From: Pterobdella sp. o SKG-2022
Lineage: Eukaryota; Annelida; Clitellata; Hirudinida; Piscicolidae
Assembly (NCBI GenBank): GCA_964035795.1
Contig: OZ038321.1
Coordinates: forward strand, 1,446,030 to 1,510,029
Length of the DNA stretch: 64,000 bases
Direction of reading: 5' to 3'
Numbering within the stretch: the first letter of the stretch is position 1; every line of letters starts with the position of its first letter. This document shows, one piece after another, positions 24,760 to 35,239 of this stretch. Made by a program: the position numbers and the translations under genes. The notes under the pieces are model-generated. The model saw only the letters and a list, made by a program, of their open reading frames with translations, had not been told where the DNA came from and did not search any database.

Positions 24760-25420
24760 CACCCTCTGCAGATAACATATTCCTAAGATAACAAAAGTGT
24801 AAAACAACTTCATCCCTTTTTTCATCCCTAACCATGACTTTCTTCACTAATCTACCATCAACAAGCCAAGCTGCACCAAGGCATCGAGCACATTAGAAGT
24901 CAAGATCCGAAGCCACGAAACTATACTACTGCATTTCTTGTGCACCCATTGTCTGCAACTGCCACAATATCTAGCATTTTCACCCACACCACAAAAGTAC
25001 TTCCCAGATTTCTTTAGTACATCAAGTTTCAAACCAGAGATCATTAGCTTTGTATTACTCATCTTCACCCGCAACCCTTTATTCTTCACCTCTGACCTCC
25101 ATGTTTTTACTTCACGAAAATTTCACCCATGGACTCAGCATACAAAATCTCCCAAAAGCAACCTGTACGAAACTCCATAGATAAAGCTTTCAGCACAATA
25201 ACAAAAAACAATGAACTAAGAACAGAACCTTGATGGACACCTACCCGAACATCAAACGAGTTGCTATACTCATCACCAGCTCTCACCCGACTTCTCACTT
25301 CCTTGTACAAAGATTGTACAATTCTCACAAGCCATTCATCAGTTTCCAACTTCTTACTTCTCCACCAGGTTTTTTCTTGTGACACTCTGTCAAAAGCTTT
25401 CTTCAAGTCAACAAAGGCTA
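24760..25420 (-). pseudogene. Degenerate LINE reverse transcriptase fragment
   Basis: Minus-strand frames read K-K-A-F-D-R-V, then V-G-V-H-Q-G-S-V-L-S-S-L-F-F (an RT motif), then Y-A-E-S where the catalytic Y-A-D-D should be. Further on come K-G-L-R-V-K-M and a Cys/His cluster C-G-V-G...C-G-S-C-R-Q-W-V-H-K-K-C. Frame changes and loss of the aspartates show it is dead. Same family as the antisense copy in the CTF8 intron. Confidence 0.85.
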
Positions 25421-25824
25421 AGTGGATGGGTTTGCCAGTAACCAGATGCTTTACTCTGCTATCAAAAAATAATTAGGACAAAGTTTTTTTATTACGGGTA
25501 AATTTTCGCAAACTTTGAGGTACAAAATGTTAAATACAACACAAAAATTTTTATTGCCATATTTGATCTAGAAAAACAAAATTTGTGCTTCCCAGATTTC
25601 AACTCATTTATAAGCATTTCAAATATGCATGCTCAGGTGAGTCCTTAGACTTCAAAAAGCCGGACACTCAAGGCCCCACGCTTCCGGTTTTGAAGGCCTT
25701 TTATGTGATAAAACTAAAATACCCTTAAGAAGCATGCATGCAAATTAGGGAATATTCTGATTCAATGAACCATTCAGTGAAAAATGTAATAGAAAAGTTG
25801 GAAAAAATTAAATTTGAAAACTAA

Positions 25825-25935
25825 TAGTGTATGGATCCACTCAATCGCTCTGAATGGAAAGGTCGACTTCGAGATAGAACTTTCAAAAAGCCCAACCCTT
25901 GGTAAAGGAAAAAGGGCTATAAAAAGAAAAAGGAT
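25825..25935 (+). mobile_element. Solo LINE 3' end
   Basis: Near-identical to 18040-18130 inside the FAR intron: codes [27 protein letters not shown], then the same 3' sequence ('ggtaaaggaaaa' ... 'ctataaaaag'). Severely 5'-truncated insertion. Confidence 0.8.
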
Positions 25936-26164
25936 TTGATTGATCACTCGGGCAGCAAGATTTATGTTGGGGCCAATCAATCGTTTGCAAATGGGACAAG
26001 TTGAACAACCAGTGTAATGGTTTTAGAACCAGGGAATTGTATGATATATATGAATAGTGAGTGTTTGTTTGAAAAACTTTATGTTGATATTTTTTGATAT
26101 AAAAAAGCATTTCTTAAAAATTATAATTAATTATACTGATTTCATGTTTATGTTACTAGGTTTT

Positions 26165-26985
26165 GGCAGATAAAAATTATTTAACGTAACAGACACACTC
26201 AGAAGAGCTCAAGATAACGGTCGAGGAAGCCTGCTGGTTTCACTAGATCTGTCTGCCGCTTTTGACACGGTTGATCATCAAATACTTATCTCTCGCTTGC
26301 AACATGATTTCAAAGTTGTAGATTTAGCTCTTCTTTGGCTAAGTTCATACCTCACAAACCGTTTTCAATTCACCAATGTAGGCAAAACTTCTTCACTCAT
26401 TCTGTCTTTCAAACAGCTCACAATCTCGCTCATGCTTTCATAATTCCTAGAATAGAATACTACAATTCATATCTCTACTTTCTTCCATCTACACTCATTA
26501 GAAAGCTACAAAAAATTCAAAACCATATTGCACGCATTGTTCTCAATTGTGACGTCTACACCCCCATCTACCCAATGTCTAGACAAGCTTCACTAGCTTC
26601 CTATACCCAAGACTTTTATTCAAAATAGCTGCTCTCACCTACAACTGTCATCACTCGAAAACCCATGGTTATCTCTACAATCTCACCAATAATAGAAATT
26701 TTCTCTCTTCGTTAAGATCGAGAAACTCTCCACTTTACCAACCAGTTGGCAGAACAAAGTATTTCGGTAGATCATTCAGTCATATTGCACCTTCAATATG
26801 GAACGCTCTTCCTAAGAAAATCAAAACACTTTCTCGCCCATCCTTTAAATCAACCATCAGAACTTATTTGTATGAACTATAATCTTTTCATAAACTTCAT
26901 TTGTACTTTTAAGTGCCTTTGATACATGCTTATTTTATGTGAAGTACGCTATACAAATGTAAATAAATAAAATAAATAAATTTAA
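26165..26985 (+). pseudogene. L2/CR1-like LINE remnant with internal deletion
   Basis: Reads N-V-T-D-T-L-R-R-A, then L-V-S-L-D-L-S-A-A-F-D-T-V-D-H (RT domain, first catalytic aspartate block). It then jumps to the C-terminal part: I-P-R-I-E-Y-Y-N-S, then L-I-R-K-L-Q-K-I-Q-N. A later segment in a shifted frame encodes a G-R-S-F-S-H-I-A-P-like block. It ends with a 'gctatacaaatgtaaataaa' 3' tail with TAAA repeats. The Y-x-D-D block is lost, so it is inactive. Confidence 0.85.
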
Positions 26986-27192
26986 AACTTACTTTTCAAA
27001 ATTTATTGAAAAGTAATTTTAGTTAGGATAAAATTTTCATTCAATTTGAAATTATTCGTTTTTATTAACTTTATGAATTATCAACTTTCCAAAATTTAAA
27101 TCGAATTCATTTACTTGCAATCGTAAAAGTGCGCTATTTTCAATCCGAAATTTTCAGTTTTCTTCTGGATTCGTGTGAAATTTTTTATAAAA

Positions 27193-29875
27193 ATGGTGCA
27201 AATTATACTAAAAATGTAAATTATTTTCAAATTTCATGAAATTTTTAAATTAGTCGTTTTACGATGTATACTATTTTCATAAACCTCAGGAATGAAAAAT
27301 ATATGGATAACGAATGGTCGTTGATAGATTTGCAAGGCGATTTGGACGTGAGAAATGATAAAGACAAACTCAAAAATAATTTCATCGGAGACCTCCATTT
27401 TAAAAAGGTAAAATTTTTGAAGGCATTCTTAAAAGATACTGCTTAATTCTTTATTTCTTTGTTTTTTGTCAACTATAGAATAATATTCAATTAAAAATAA
27501 TGATTCTATATATATTAGTTTAAATATTAATTATAAAATAAGTTCATCATCATCATCATTTTATTATAGTCAGCATCTTTCCCTTTTCCAAGGGGTCACT
27601 GACTTCTTTCCATGACCTAACCCTTTCCCTCCATTTCACCCTGTCATAGCCATCTTTAAGAACTAATCAAGCCCACGACAAAGGTTTTCCATCATCCCTT
27701 TCCAGGTTAACCTTGGCCTTCTCCTTCCTCTACTACCTACAACCTCAAACCTCCACACCTGTTTGACACAGTCGTCATCCTCTTTCCTTACTACATGACC
27801 CAGCCATCTCAAACTCCATTGCCTCACCACTTCAATGATCGTACTATCCAACCCCAATCTAACCATCAACCCCTTTGTACTCATGCCATCAGCTAGCTGC
27901 GCACCTCACATCATTCTAAGCATCCATTTTTCTGCTTTTCTCAAAATACTCTCTTCAACGGATCTTACTACCCAGGTTTCTTAGCCATATGTCATGACAG
28001 GCCTCACACATGTCCTATAAATTTGTCCTTTAATATTCCATGTGTGTCTTTTACCACATAACATAGAAAACACCCTGTTGAATACCTTCCAACCCAGCCC
28101 GATCCTTCGTGTAACAGCTAGCTCACTTCCTGATCCACCATTCACATTGTCCCTTAAATAACAATAACTATTTACCTTCTCCAACTCACCCAAACAACCA
28201 TTTAAAGCATTCTTACATTCCACCTTTGCACCATTCATACAAACCCTACATTCAAAATTTCCATTCATCCTACGAGAAACTCTCTTTACCCTAGCACACC
28301 GCGCATGAATCCACTTCTTACATGTCTTGCACCTCACACAATTTACCTTAGCCCTCTTACCACACACACCACATGGATCAATCTTAGCCAAGACAACAAC
28401 CCCACCACCACCACTACTCTCCATGACCTTTGTCTTTCCCAGATTAACCTTCAATCCTTTCCCTTTGAAGGCTGCTTTCCAATGGAAGAATTGTGCTTCT
28501 AGTTCTTTCATAGTCTCTGCCATCAAGACCAAATCATCTGCATAAAGCAGTTCATATAAAGCACCTTTTCCTCCGTCTTCCGACAATATGTCTAGCATTA
28601 TTGAAAACAAAAACGGCGTAAGAACCGATCCTTGATGAACACCTACACCAACATCAAATTCTTCCGAATGTCCACCTCCAACCTTAACCAGCGTTTTTGC
28701 TCCTTTGTACATCGAACATTGCATTCCATGCATATTCAATCTACAAAACTAGCTCATGAATATTCAACATACAATATCATCTTATTTATATTCAACAGGG
28801 CAAACCAATGATGTTCATAGGCCACCACATTCTGCATGGAAAGATTGTGGAGTTGAAAAACCCACTTCTTGTAACCATAAAAACACATGTTAGTGTGTGT
28901 GTGTGTAGGCTCTAGGTGAAATGGCCTCCGTTAAATTTTTAAGTTTTCACAAGTTCAAAGTTGAATTTTGTAATTGAAAAATAGTTTAAAATAATTAATG
29001 TAACAAGTTGATAATAATTTATTTCGAAAAATCTCATGTTGAATAAGTACAAAAGTTTAAAATAGTCTCGTATCACACCGAAATAATTTAAAAAATTTTA
29101 ATTAGTGATATAATTATTTAATGCATAAATAAAACGATAAAAAAGTATTCAAAATTTGGAGAAACTAAGTCTTTAATACTAAATTTGGATGTAAACAAAA
29201 TTGGCGGTCGTGCGGTTAAAAGTGAAAAGTTTTCATTTTTAATTGGCTGCGGGAAGAAAACTTCAAAATTTCATCGAAAGTCATCAAAAAAAAGCCCACA
29301 TAAAGATTTCAAGAAAGTTCGCCTAGCTGATCACTAGCAAGTCAAAAGAAGAACACCACACCAGATCCATAGATAAACTGCTCTGCAGTTTAGTGCACCC
29401 GCCTTAAGGTGGATAAATGCACAAAAGGAAGGAAGTTGTGTGTGTGTGTGGGATTAGTTATATAAAATTATTAGTTTATATACTTTACATGATAATGTGA
29501 GTTGAACTTACAAAAAGCTTTGTGTTGTTCATTTAATGAAAATGTATTTAAAGTCTGTATGGAAATGATAAAGAGCATCAACCAGTTTTTTAGAAATATA
29601 TTCCATAAAGTGTTTAATGCATTTATTCTTTTTGTTATAATTCATAATTACTTTTTCACAAAATTTTACAGAACAAAGAGAACCACACTACCTCACGACC
29701 ACAAGCAGAAGAAATGATGGCAAAAGACAAAAGTTCTGATACATCAGAAAATGGAGAAACATCCAAATATTCAAGCACTCAGTATAACACTGTGGCCATA
29801 ATAAAACAAAAAATTGTCTTCAGTGATCGGCCCACACCTATTGTATCCACTTCGTCTAATAAAAACAATTCTTAG
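27193..29875 (+). CDS. CHTF8: Chromosome transmission fidelity protein 8 (CTF8)
   Basis: Exons 27193-27215, 27290-27407, 28799-28888 and 29672-29875 join in frame to 144 residues (human about 121). CTF8 binds DCC1 and CTF18 in the alternative clamp loader that handles PCNA during replication and cohesion. Recognition: start M-V-Q-I-I-L-K; D-L-Q-G-D-L; F-I-G-D-L-H-F; the signature I-G-H-H-I-L-H-G-K-I-V-E-L-K-N-P, matching the family's V-G-H-H-I-L-Y-G-K; and the C-terminal V-A-I-I-K-Q-K-I-V-F-S-D-R-P-T-P-I-V, like the human L-I-K-D-K-I-L-F-K-T-R-P-K-P-I. The extra length is an acidic, Ser/Lys-rich insert at the start of exon 4. The second intron (1.4 kb) holds an antisense LINE. A polyadenylation signal lies at 30231-30236. 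Confidence 0.95.
27545..28745 (-). pseudogene. Antisense LINE 3' half in CTF8 intron 2
   Basis: On the minus strand, 28739-27981 is open for 252 codons: V-G-V-H-Q-G-S-V-L-T-P-F-L-F-S, the RT catalytic block L-Y-A-D-D-L-V-L-M-A-E, then K-G-L-K-V-N-L-G-K-T-K-V-M. A PHD-like zinc cluster (C-G-V-C...C-K-T-C-K-K-W-I-H-A-R-C) follows RT. After a frame change, 27884-27663 gives L-R-W-L-G-H-V-V-R and G-R-R-R-P-R-L-T-W. The element ends at a GATGAT tail near 27545. It is 5'-truncated, but the RT motif is intact, so it is a fairly young insertion. Confidence 0.88.
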
Positions 29876-30713
29876 TTTTTTTTCGATTTTTTATAGTTAC
29901 GAATTTATATTTGTCAGAAAGGTTACGGTTAAAATCAATCTGATACTCTCATAGGGGTTTTTAACCGGAGGTAGGTTTGTTATAAGTAGTTATAAATTTT
30001 TGATTGAGTGCATAAGAGAGAGTCGATCGTTTTACTGTTGCATTAACAAATGTTATTAGTCCTATTGCTTATGAAGCATTTCTATTGAGTTTCTTTTTAT
30101 TTCACACTTTGGAGGGGTTCTTTAAAACAACCATTAAACATTTATTAACGGAATGAGCATAGATGGAAAGTGTAAATTAGTCAGAACTCCATTTAACATT
30201 TTGTGAATTGTAAAAACAAAGAAAAAATTCAATAAAATTGTACTTTTTTTCTAAAAACTTGTGAATTTTTATGCCATGTTCACGAATCATGAAAGTCAAA
30301 AAAGACTAGTTAAGAACCATTAAACGAGTTTAGAATAGAAAATATGGTAAAAACACGAGAAATGTGAAAGTTATTAATGAAAATACACAGAAATATGAAA
30401 ATTGTGAAACTTCAAATACTGCAAAAGCAATTTATAAATTTCCTGAAAACACAAATCACTAGGCGACATGCCATGTATATAACTAAACGGTCAGCATATA
30501 TAGTTATACGGATTGCCTGAAATAAAAGTTTCTCCTCCCTCAAAGACATTTCGAATACCCATCATAAACTCGGTCGCATTTCCTTCTTATTCCATGGTGC
30601 CCTTCCACCACATCTTGGCAGCATAACCTGGTGAATAATATTATTACCAAGTGAGTTGAGTGGGATAAAATAAACTTCTGAAAGGGTTTTCATTTGAATA
30701 TACATATAATATT

Positions 30714-30792
30714 ATGTTGGTAGCATGAGGCAGCCTCCTGTGAAACCAATCAGTTGGGCTGCCGAAAGCCAGTTAGTTCGACTTAAGGTAAT
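30714..30792 (+). mobile_element. SINE copy (body)
   Basis: 'ctgtgaaaccaatcagttgg' and 'gctgccgaaagccagttag' match the SINE body at 41190-41245. No tRNA-like head is seen. Confidence 0.6.
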
Positions 30793-30902
30793 GTTGTTTA
30801 ATGAAGTTTAAATCTGTGATTAAACATATCGACATTAAAAAAAAATTTAGAAGATTTTTTAAAAAAAATCGATAAAATTTTTGTAACATAAATTTTTCTA
30901 AC

Positions 30903-30978
30903 CACCATTAGGTCGCCCCGATTGGGGGTTTTGTTTCAAATTGATAGGTTTCACAAGGCAGTACTTCATGAAAACTTT
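30903..30978 (-). mobile_element. SINE copy (body, minus strand)
   Basis: On the minus strand: 'gccttgtgaaacctatcaat', 'aaaacccccaatcggggcg', 'acctaatgg', matching the same body. It lies about 110 bases from, and opposite to, the copy at 30714, so the two could pair as a hairpin. Confidence 0.6.
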
Positions 30979-31356
30979 TTATAAAATCTTGTTTTTTGAT
31001 TTAAATATAATAACTGATGCTATATTATTGAATAAGATATAGGTTTTTACAAAATTACTTGATTGGTAGTTAACCTGGATTTTTTATCTTCAGTGTATTC
31101 GTTGCAGTCGGCACTGGACTGACAATCACAGCCTGTGGTTGAAGAAAAATCAAGTTTTTAGATAAAATTAACTTTTAAATATTCAAAATTCCATTTTTTG
31201 AATATTTTGAACATGAATCTAAATAATTAATTAATAACCAAAATATCAATAAAAAGAAACGAAGTTTTGAATCATATTTTTGCTCTAATTTATCAATATT
31301 TCACCAAAATTCAAACTTTGAATTTGAGTAAAATTTAATTAATCTTCATATAAAAA

Positions 31357-32139
31357 CTACCAGCCTAGCATTCTTTTTCTATCAAGATACATATGCAAAG
31401 CCCATTTTTTTGCATTTTCATCAATTTCTTCTATTGACTCTATGCTCTTACAAATCCCTTTATGACTATTTCCAGGCATCTGACACAGTTCTCCAGAACC
31501 ACAATCATAATCTTTTTGACATTCTTTTTCTATACATTTACCTGCTAGATTATATTCTAATATAAATTAGTTTATGAATAAAATTTAACTGGCCATGTGG
31601 TGTGGTTGTTGTGTTCAAACTTATTTTAAAGATTATTTAAAAAATTCATTTTAAGGTTAGATATTTTTAGACAATTATTTCTCATATTAAATTCTTTATG
31701 GAACATAAACTTGATAGTTTTTTGTATGTATCAAATGTTTATACCTATATATAAAAATTCAGATGTTTTTATCCTAAAGTGAACAACTCAGGTTTCACTT
31801 AAAACCTACCTTTAGATCTAGGAGAATCTTTGGAGCATTTGAGAGAAGGACAACAGTCTTCATCATTGGAACACTCTTCTCCTTTTTGTGGGCACTGAAA
31901 GCAATGAATTATGGATTAATCTGTGAAAATTCAAATTCAGTAATTAAATTTTCTGAAAAATCTTTAGTACAGAAGTATGAATGAATGTTTACACTTTGGT
32001 ATGATGTTGAGTTTTTGGTTTTTGAGTTGAGGGAATGAGCATCCAAGCACAATAAAAAGACAAACAAGACACAACATGTGAACAATGTCTGACTTTTGAT
32101 GCAACACATTTTGATGACTAATACTTTTTTTTCTTCCAT
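31357..32139 (-). CDS. Small secreted cysteine-rich protein
   Basis: Three minus-strand exons (32139-31993, 31894-31810, 31556-31357) join in frame to 143 residues. The N-terminus has a basic stretch followed by a hydrophobic core (F-T-C-C-V-L-F-V-F-L-L-C-L-D-A-H-S), a likely signal peptide or signal anchor. Exon 2 gives C-P-Q-K-G-E-E-C-S-N-D-E-D-C-C-P-S-L-K-C. Exon 3 gives K-C-I-E-K-E-C-Q-K-D-Y-D-C-G-S-G-E-L-C, then K-G-I-C. The C...G..C....DCC...C spacing resembles small disulphide-knot modules; the second half resembles EB- or Dickkopf-like N-terminal cysteine patterns. Role unknown; extracellular location is inferred from the leader. No target or activity can be read from the sequence. 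A shifted start at the second Met is possible. Confidence 0.6.
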
Positions 32140-33370
32140 AAAATTTCAAAATTATATATGCATATTTTTATTCATATATATATAGATATATCAAAAAGAT
32201 AAAAATACTAGCTGTCAAAAGAGTAAATATAGGTGCCTCATTATGGAAAAAAATCAATAAAGTTTAGAAATGAGATAGAAAAAAGCTTTGAAGATATTCT
32301 CTTCTTTCTTCACTATAAAAAATCAATTTTATTCTTTGAAAATGTTATAATCTTTCTATAAAAAGCTTATAAAGATGATAGAAAAGATTACGTATGGAAA
32401 TTTTCCTCTTTGTAACGTTTAAGCTACGCAGCGCAGCCGAATTTGATTGGATGGATTTTAGCCATTTTAATTAACTATTTAAACACATTTTTCATTATAA
32501 AAGTCCTTATTTTTCTAAAAATTACACTATGAAGTTTATTTTTGATTATTTGAAAACCCACAGTGCCTCTCCGTTTATATTTGTTATACTACTTGCCTTA
32601 TAATCATACACAAACACAATTTCAACAATTAAAGTGCAGAATCTAAATTTAAAATACGAGTTGAGCTTGAAGAGTAGAAAAATTAATTAATGAAATTTGT
32701 TCAAAAATGAGTAGAACCTTCTGAAAAATAGGTTGATACTAGAACAACTATAAAAAAGAAGATCAATATTATTAGTGTGCCTTTGGTTTGGGAACAACTA
32801 ATGATGATGATGAGGATGACAATAGTGATGGTGGTGGTGATGATGATGATGACGATGATGATGATGATGATATTTGAAGAATATCTGCTCAAATTAGAAA
32901 TCGTATTTAAAATGGTTCGGTTTAAATATTTTTTCGATTCAATATATTCAGACGATTTAAAAGTAAATTTTTTTATTGATTTAAAAAAAAATTTATGATG
33001 CGTTTTAAAAGCATGACGTAAACATTACCTAAACAAAATTAAATTATAATCGGACGCAAAAAAATATTTACTTTTACTTTGAACGTGATTCTACTTTTTT
33101 ATTTCCAATATTTTCTTATTTATTTAGAAATAATAAAAAAAATTGCTAGAATTACTTGGATTTATATACGTTAATAACCAAATATTATTTATTTGTTTAT
33201 AATTCATAATTTATTATATATATATATTAATATAATTGAAAACAGATTCTGCAATGAGATGCTAAAAATGTTGACTTTCATTACTTTTCTCCTAAAGGGT
33301 GACATTTGCTAGAAATCTTTTCATATAACCTTGAACTTTGAACCGGAAGTGAGGTTGCATCATATCAAAG
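32140..33370. other. Intergenic region before the paralogue cluster
   Basis: AT-rich. Contains a (GAT)n block at about 32800-32873 that generates artefact ORFs on both strands. The last 80 bases form the promoter or leader of the 33.4 kb gene. Confidence 0.55.
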
Positions 33371-33381
33371 ATGGCGGGGTA
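33341..33381 (+). promoter_or_regulatory. ETS-like and YY1-like sites at the start of the 33.4 kb gene
   Basis: 'aaccggaagtgagg' (33341-33354) holds the ETS core CCGGAAGTG. 'caaagatggcggggt' (33366-33380) matches the YY1 core AAGATGGCGG and overlaps the ATG. Both are classical start-site-proximal elements in animal genes; occupancy here is inferred. Confidence 0.45.
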
Positions 33382-34625
33382 TGATCCTTACTACAAGGTT
33401 AAAGATAGCCTCAAACAAACGGCCATAGAATATAAGTAATTAAAGCTTCCTTGAACCAATTGGTAGAAATTTTAGAAGAATGGAGATAAAAAAGGATTCA
33501 TATTTTTAAAAAATAATTGAAATTATAATTTTTTTTTTCAATTTCATCTTTATAATGGTCAATGAATACTGATAACAATGTTTTGAATCCAAAAGTATTT
33601 CAAAATTGAAAACTTAATTTTTATGGTATCCATTGAAAAACCCAATTCCAACAATAATCCAGTCAAAGCAAAGAGTATCCAACCCGTCATTATGATATGA
33701 AAGTCCCAATACAGAAGATCAAACACGCTAACACGTACCAACCGGCAGCGGATCTACTCAGGTATTTCACATTTTGCCTGAAATGAGTTGATGTGATATG
33801 TATGTGCTGTATCATATGTAACCATATAAAAAATAGGTCAAAAATTAGAGAAACAAGAATAAAACTTGTAAAATATTCAAAATCGAGGTGTAGTTTTATA
33901 TAAAAATTTCATTTAAAAGTTTTGCATTAAAACTCTTCAGCTACTCATCTGGACGACCGAAAGGGCTGCATTTCAATCCTGACTATGACTTTCATAAGAA
34001 CTGCGGTGAAAATCTTTTGACCCAAGACATCCGCGATATTTATCCCATTGTTGGCATACCGGTTCATGAATATGATGATTTGTGGAATTTTAAAGAATTA
34101 GACCGTTGGAATGAATTTTATACGACGAAATATTCGGCGCCAGATTTTTTGGAACACACTTTAGAGCCGCTACCAACTGACCTGATTGATTTTATTTCTC
34201 ATATGGACCAGCCATTACGTAGGTTGGATGATCTCAAGGACTTCAGAGAGTTCAACAAAGTGATGTCGTTTTATAACAGAAAGTATGACCCTCAGGGGAA
34301 GTACTGGGCTAGAGAGTTTTACAACTTTACTCCTAGAAGAAGAGCAAGTAGTTATATTGAAGAAGCTGTGGCAAAGCTAGGAAGACGAGGATACACACCG
34401 GAAAAATTAAAAAAGAAAAGACCTAAAAGTGTGTCTCTCACCAAATATAAAAGAGGAGAAATAATACCGATGCATAGCGTATGTGGTCTTAGAAATGAAA
34501 CACTCTTCAATAGGGATTCCATCGATAGGGATTTCCGAAAGCAATTTGGACGTCAGCCTGAATATATGTTCTATGGAGCAAGGCCAAAGCTTAGACATTC
34601 ACGGTGGCCGGAAAAATTGGAATAA
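33371..34625 (+). CDS. Paralogue 1 of an unrecognised FYxxKY/GYTP/YGARPK family
   Basis: Exons 33371-33435, 33663-33761 and 33941-34625 join in frame to 282 residues. Starts M-A-G-Y-D-P-Y-Y-K. Two copies of a repeated block are visible: F-K-E-L-D-R-W-N-E-F-Y-T-T-K-Y and L-K-D-F-R-E-F-N-K-V-M-S-F-Y-N-R-K-Y. Then come a basic segment L-G-R-R-G-Y-T-P-E-K-L-K-K-K-R and a C-terminal block N-R-D-S-I-D-R-D-F-R-K-Q-F-G ending Y-G-A-R-P-K. No signal peptide, transmembrane segment or known catalytic motif. Charged and Tyr/Arg-rich, it looks like a structural or cytoskeleton-associated protein, but that is a guess from composition. The same blocks recur in the next genes on the same strand, so the cluster arose by tandem duplication. 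A polyadenylation signal lies at 34700-34705. Confidence 0.8.
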
Positions 34626-35239
34626 ATTTTAAAAAATCTTTCTTTACAGTTAAATGTTATTTTCATTCAAAATCTGTTTTAATATATGAGTGTTAACCAA
34701 ATAAACAAGAATTGAAACGCTTTCACTTTATTTGTAAGAGCCAATCGATCGTTTTTGAAATTGAGCAACTTTTAAAACGATAGCATTGAACAAGGTAGTT
34801 TTGATTAAAAAAATATTCTAAACAGCTCAACTCATATATATAAACAAAAAGCAATAAACTGAGTAGTTAAAAACGTAGAAAAACATCTAATTGAGGAAAT
34901 GAACGCAACAGTTGCTTCGAGTTTTTGGCTGCATCTTTAAAGAACAATCAAAAAATTAATTTCAAAAGAATCACAAATTCCTATCTAAATAAATTTTTTC
35001 CAAAAGCCACAATAAAATGAATATAATTTCAAAACAATTGTATCTATATTGAAAATATTGGAATGCTTTGTTGAATGACATCACATGTTTATAAGTTATA
35101 AAAAAAAGCTTAAGCAACTAACATTATTGACCATTTTTAGGTTTATAGCTCTCACCTTTTAAAGTCATTTTTATATCTTAACTTACTCCAACAATAAGTT
35201 TGTTATTATAATCTTTAAAAAAAAGTTTTTTGTATAAAA

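Larger units (their letters stand above)
23763..27192. other. Repeat-rich region upstream of CTF8
   Basis: Contains an 85-codon ORF at 24317-24574, a minus-strand LINE fragment (24760-25420), a short LINE 3' end (25825-25935) and a plus-strand L2/CR1-like LINE remnant (26165-26985). The last 200 bases should include the CTF8 promoter, but no clear element is visible. Confidence 0.6.
29876..31356. other. Region between CTF8 and the cysteine-rich gene
   Basis: Contains the CTF8 3' UTR (to about 30255), two SINE bodies in opposite orientation (30714-30792 and 30903-30978) and a diverged piece of the foldback family at 30660-30705. A minus-strand segment at 31058-31134 could encode a short Cys-bearing tail (C-D-C-Q-S-S-A-D-C-N-E-Y), but its phase does not fit the neighbouring gene. 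Confidence 0.5.

Noticed and set aside
31058..31134. Fourth exon of the cysteine-rich gene (C-D-C-Q-S-S-A-D-C)
   Set aside because: The preceding exon has an in-frame stop at 31357, and the available donor gives the wrong phase.
32701..32998. Met/Val-rich and Ile-rich ORFs on opposite strands
   Set aside because: Caused by the GAT trinucleotide block at 32800-32873.
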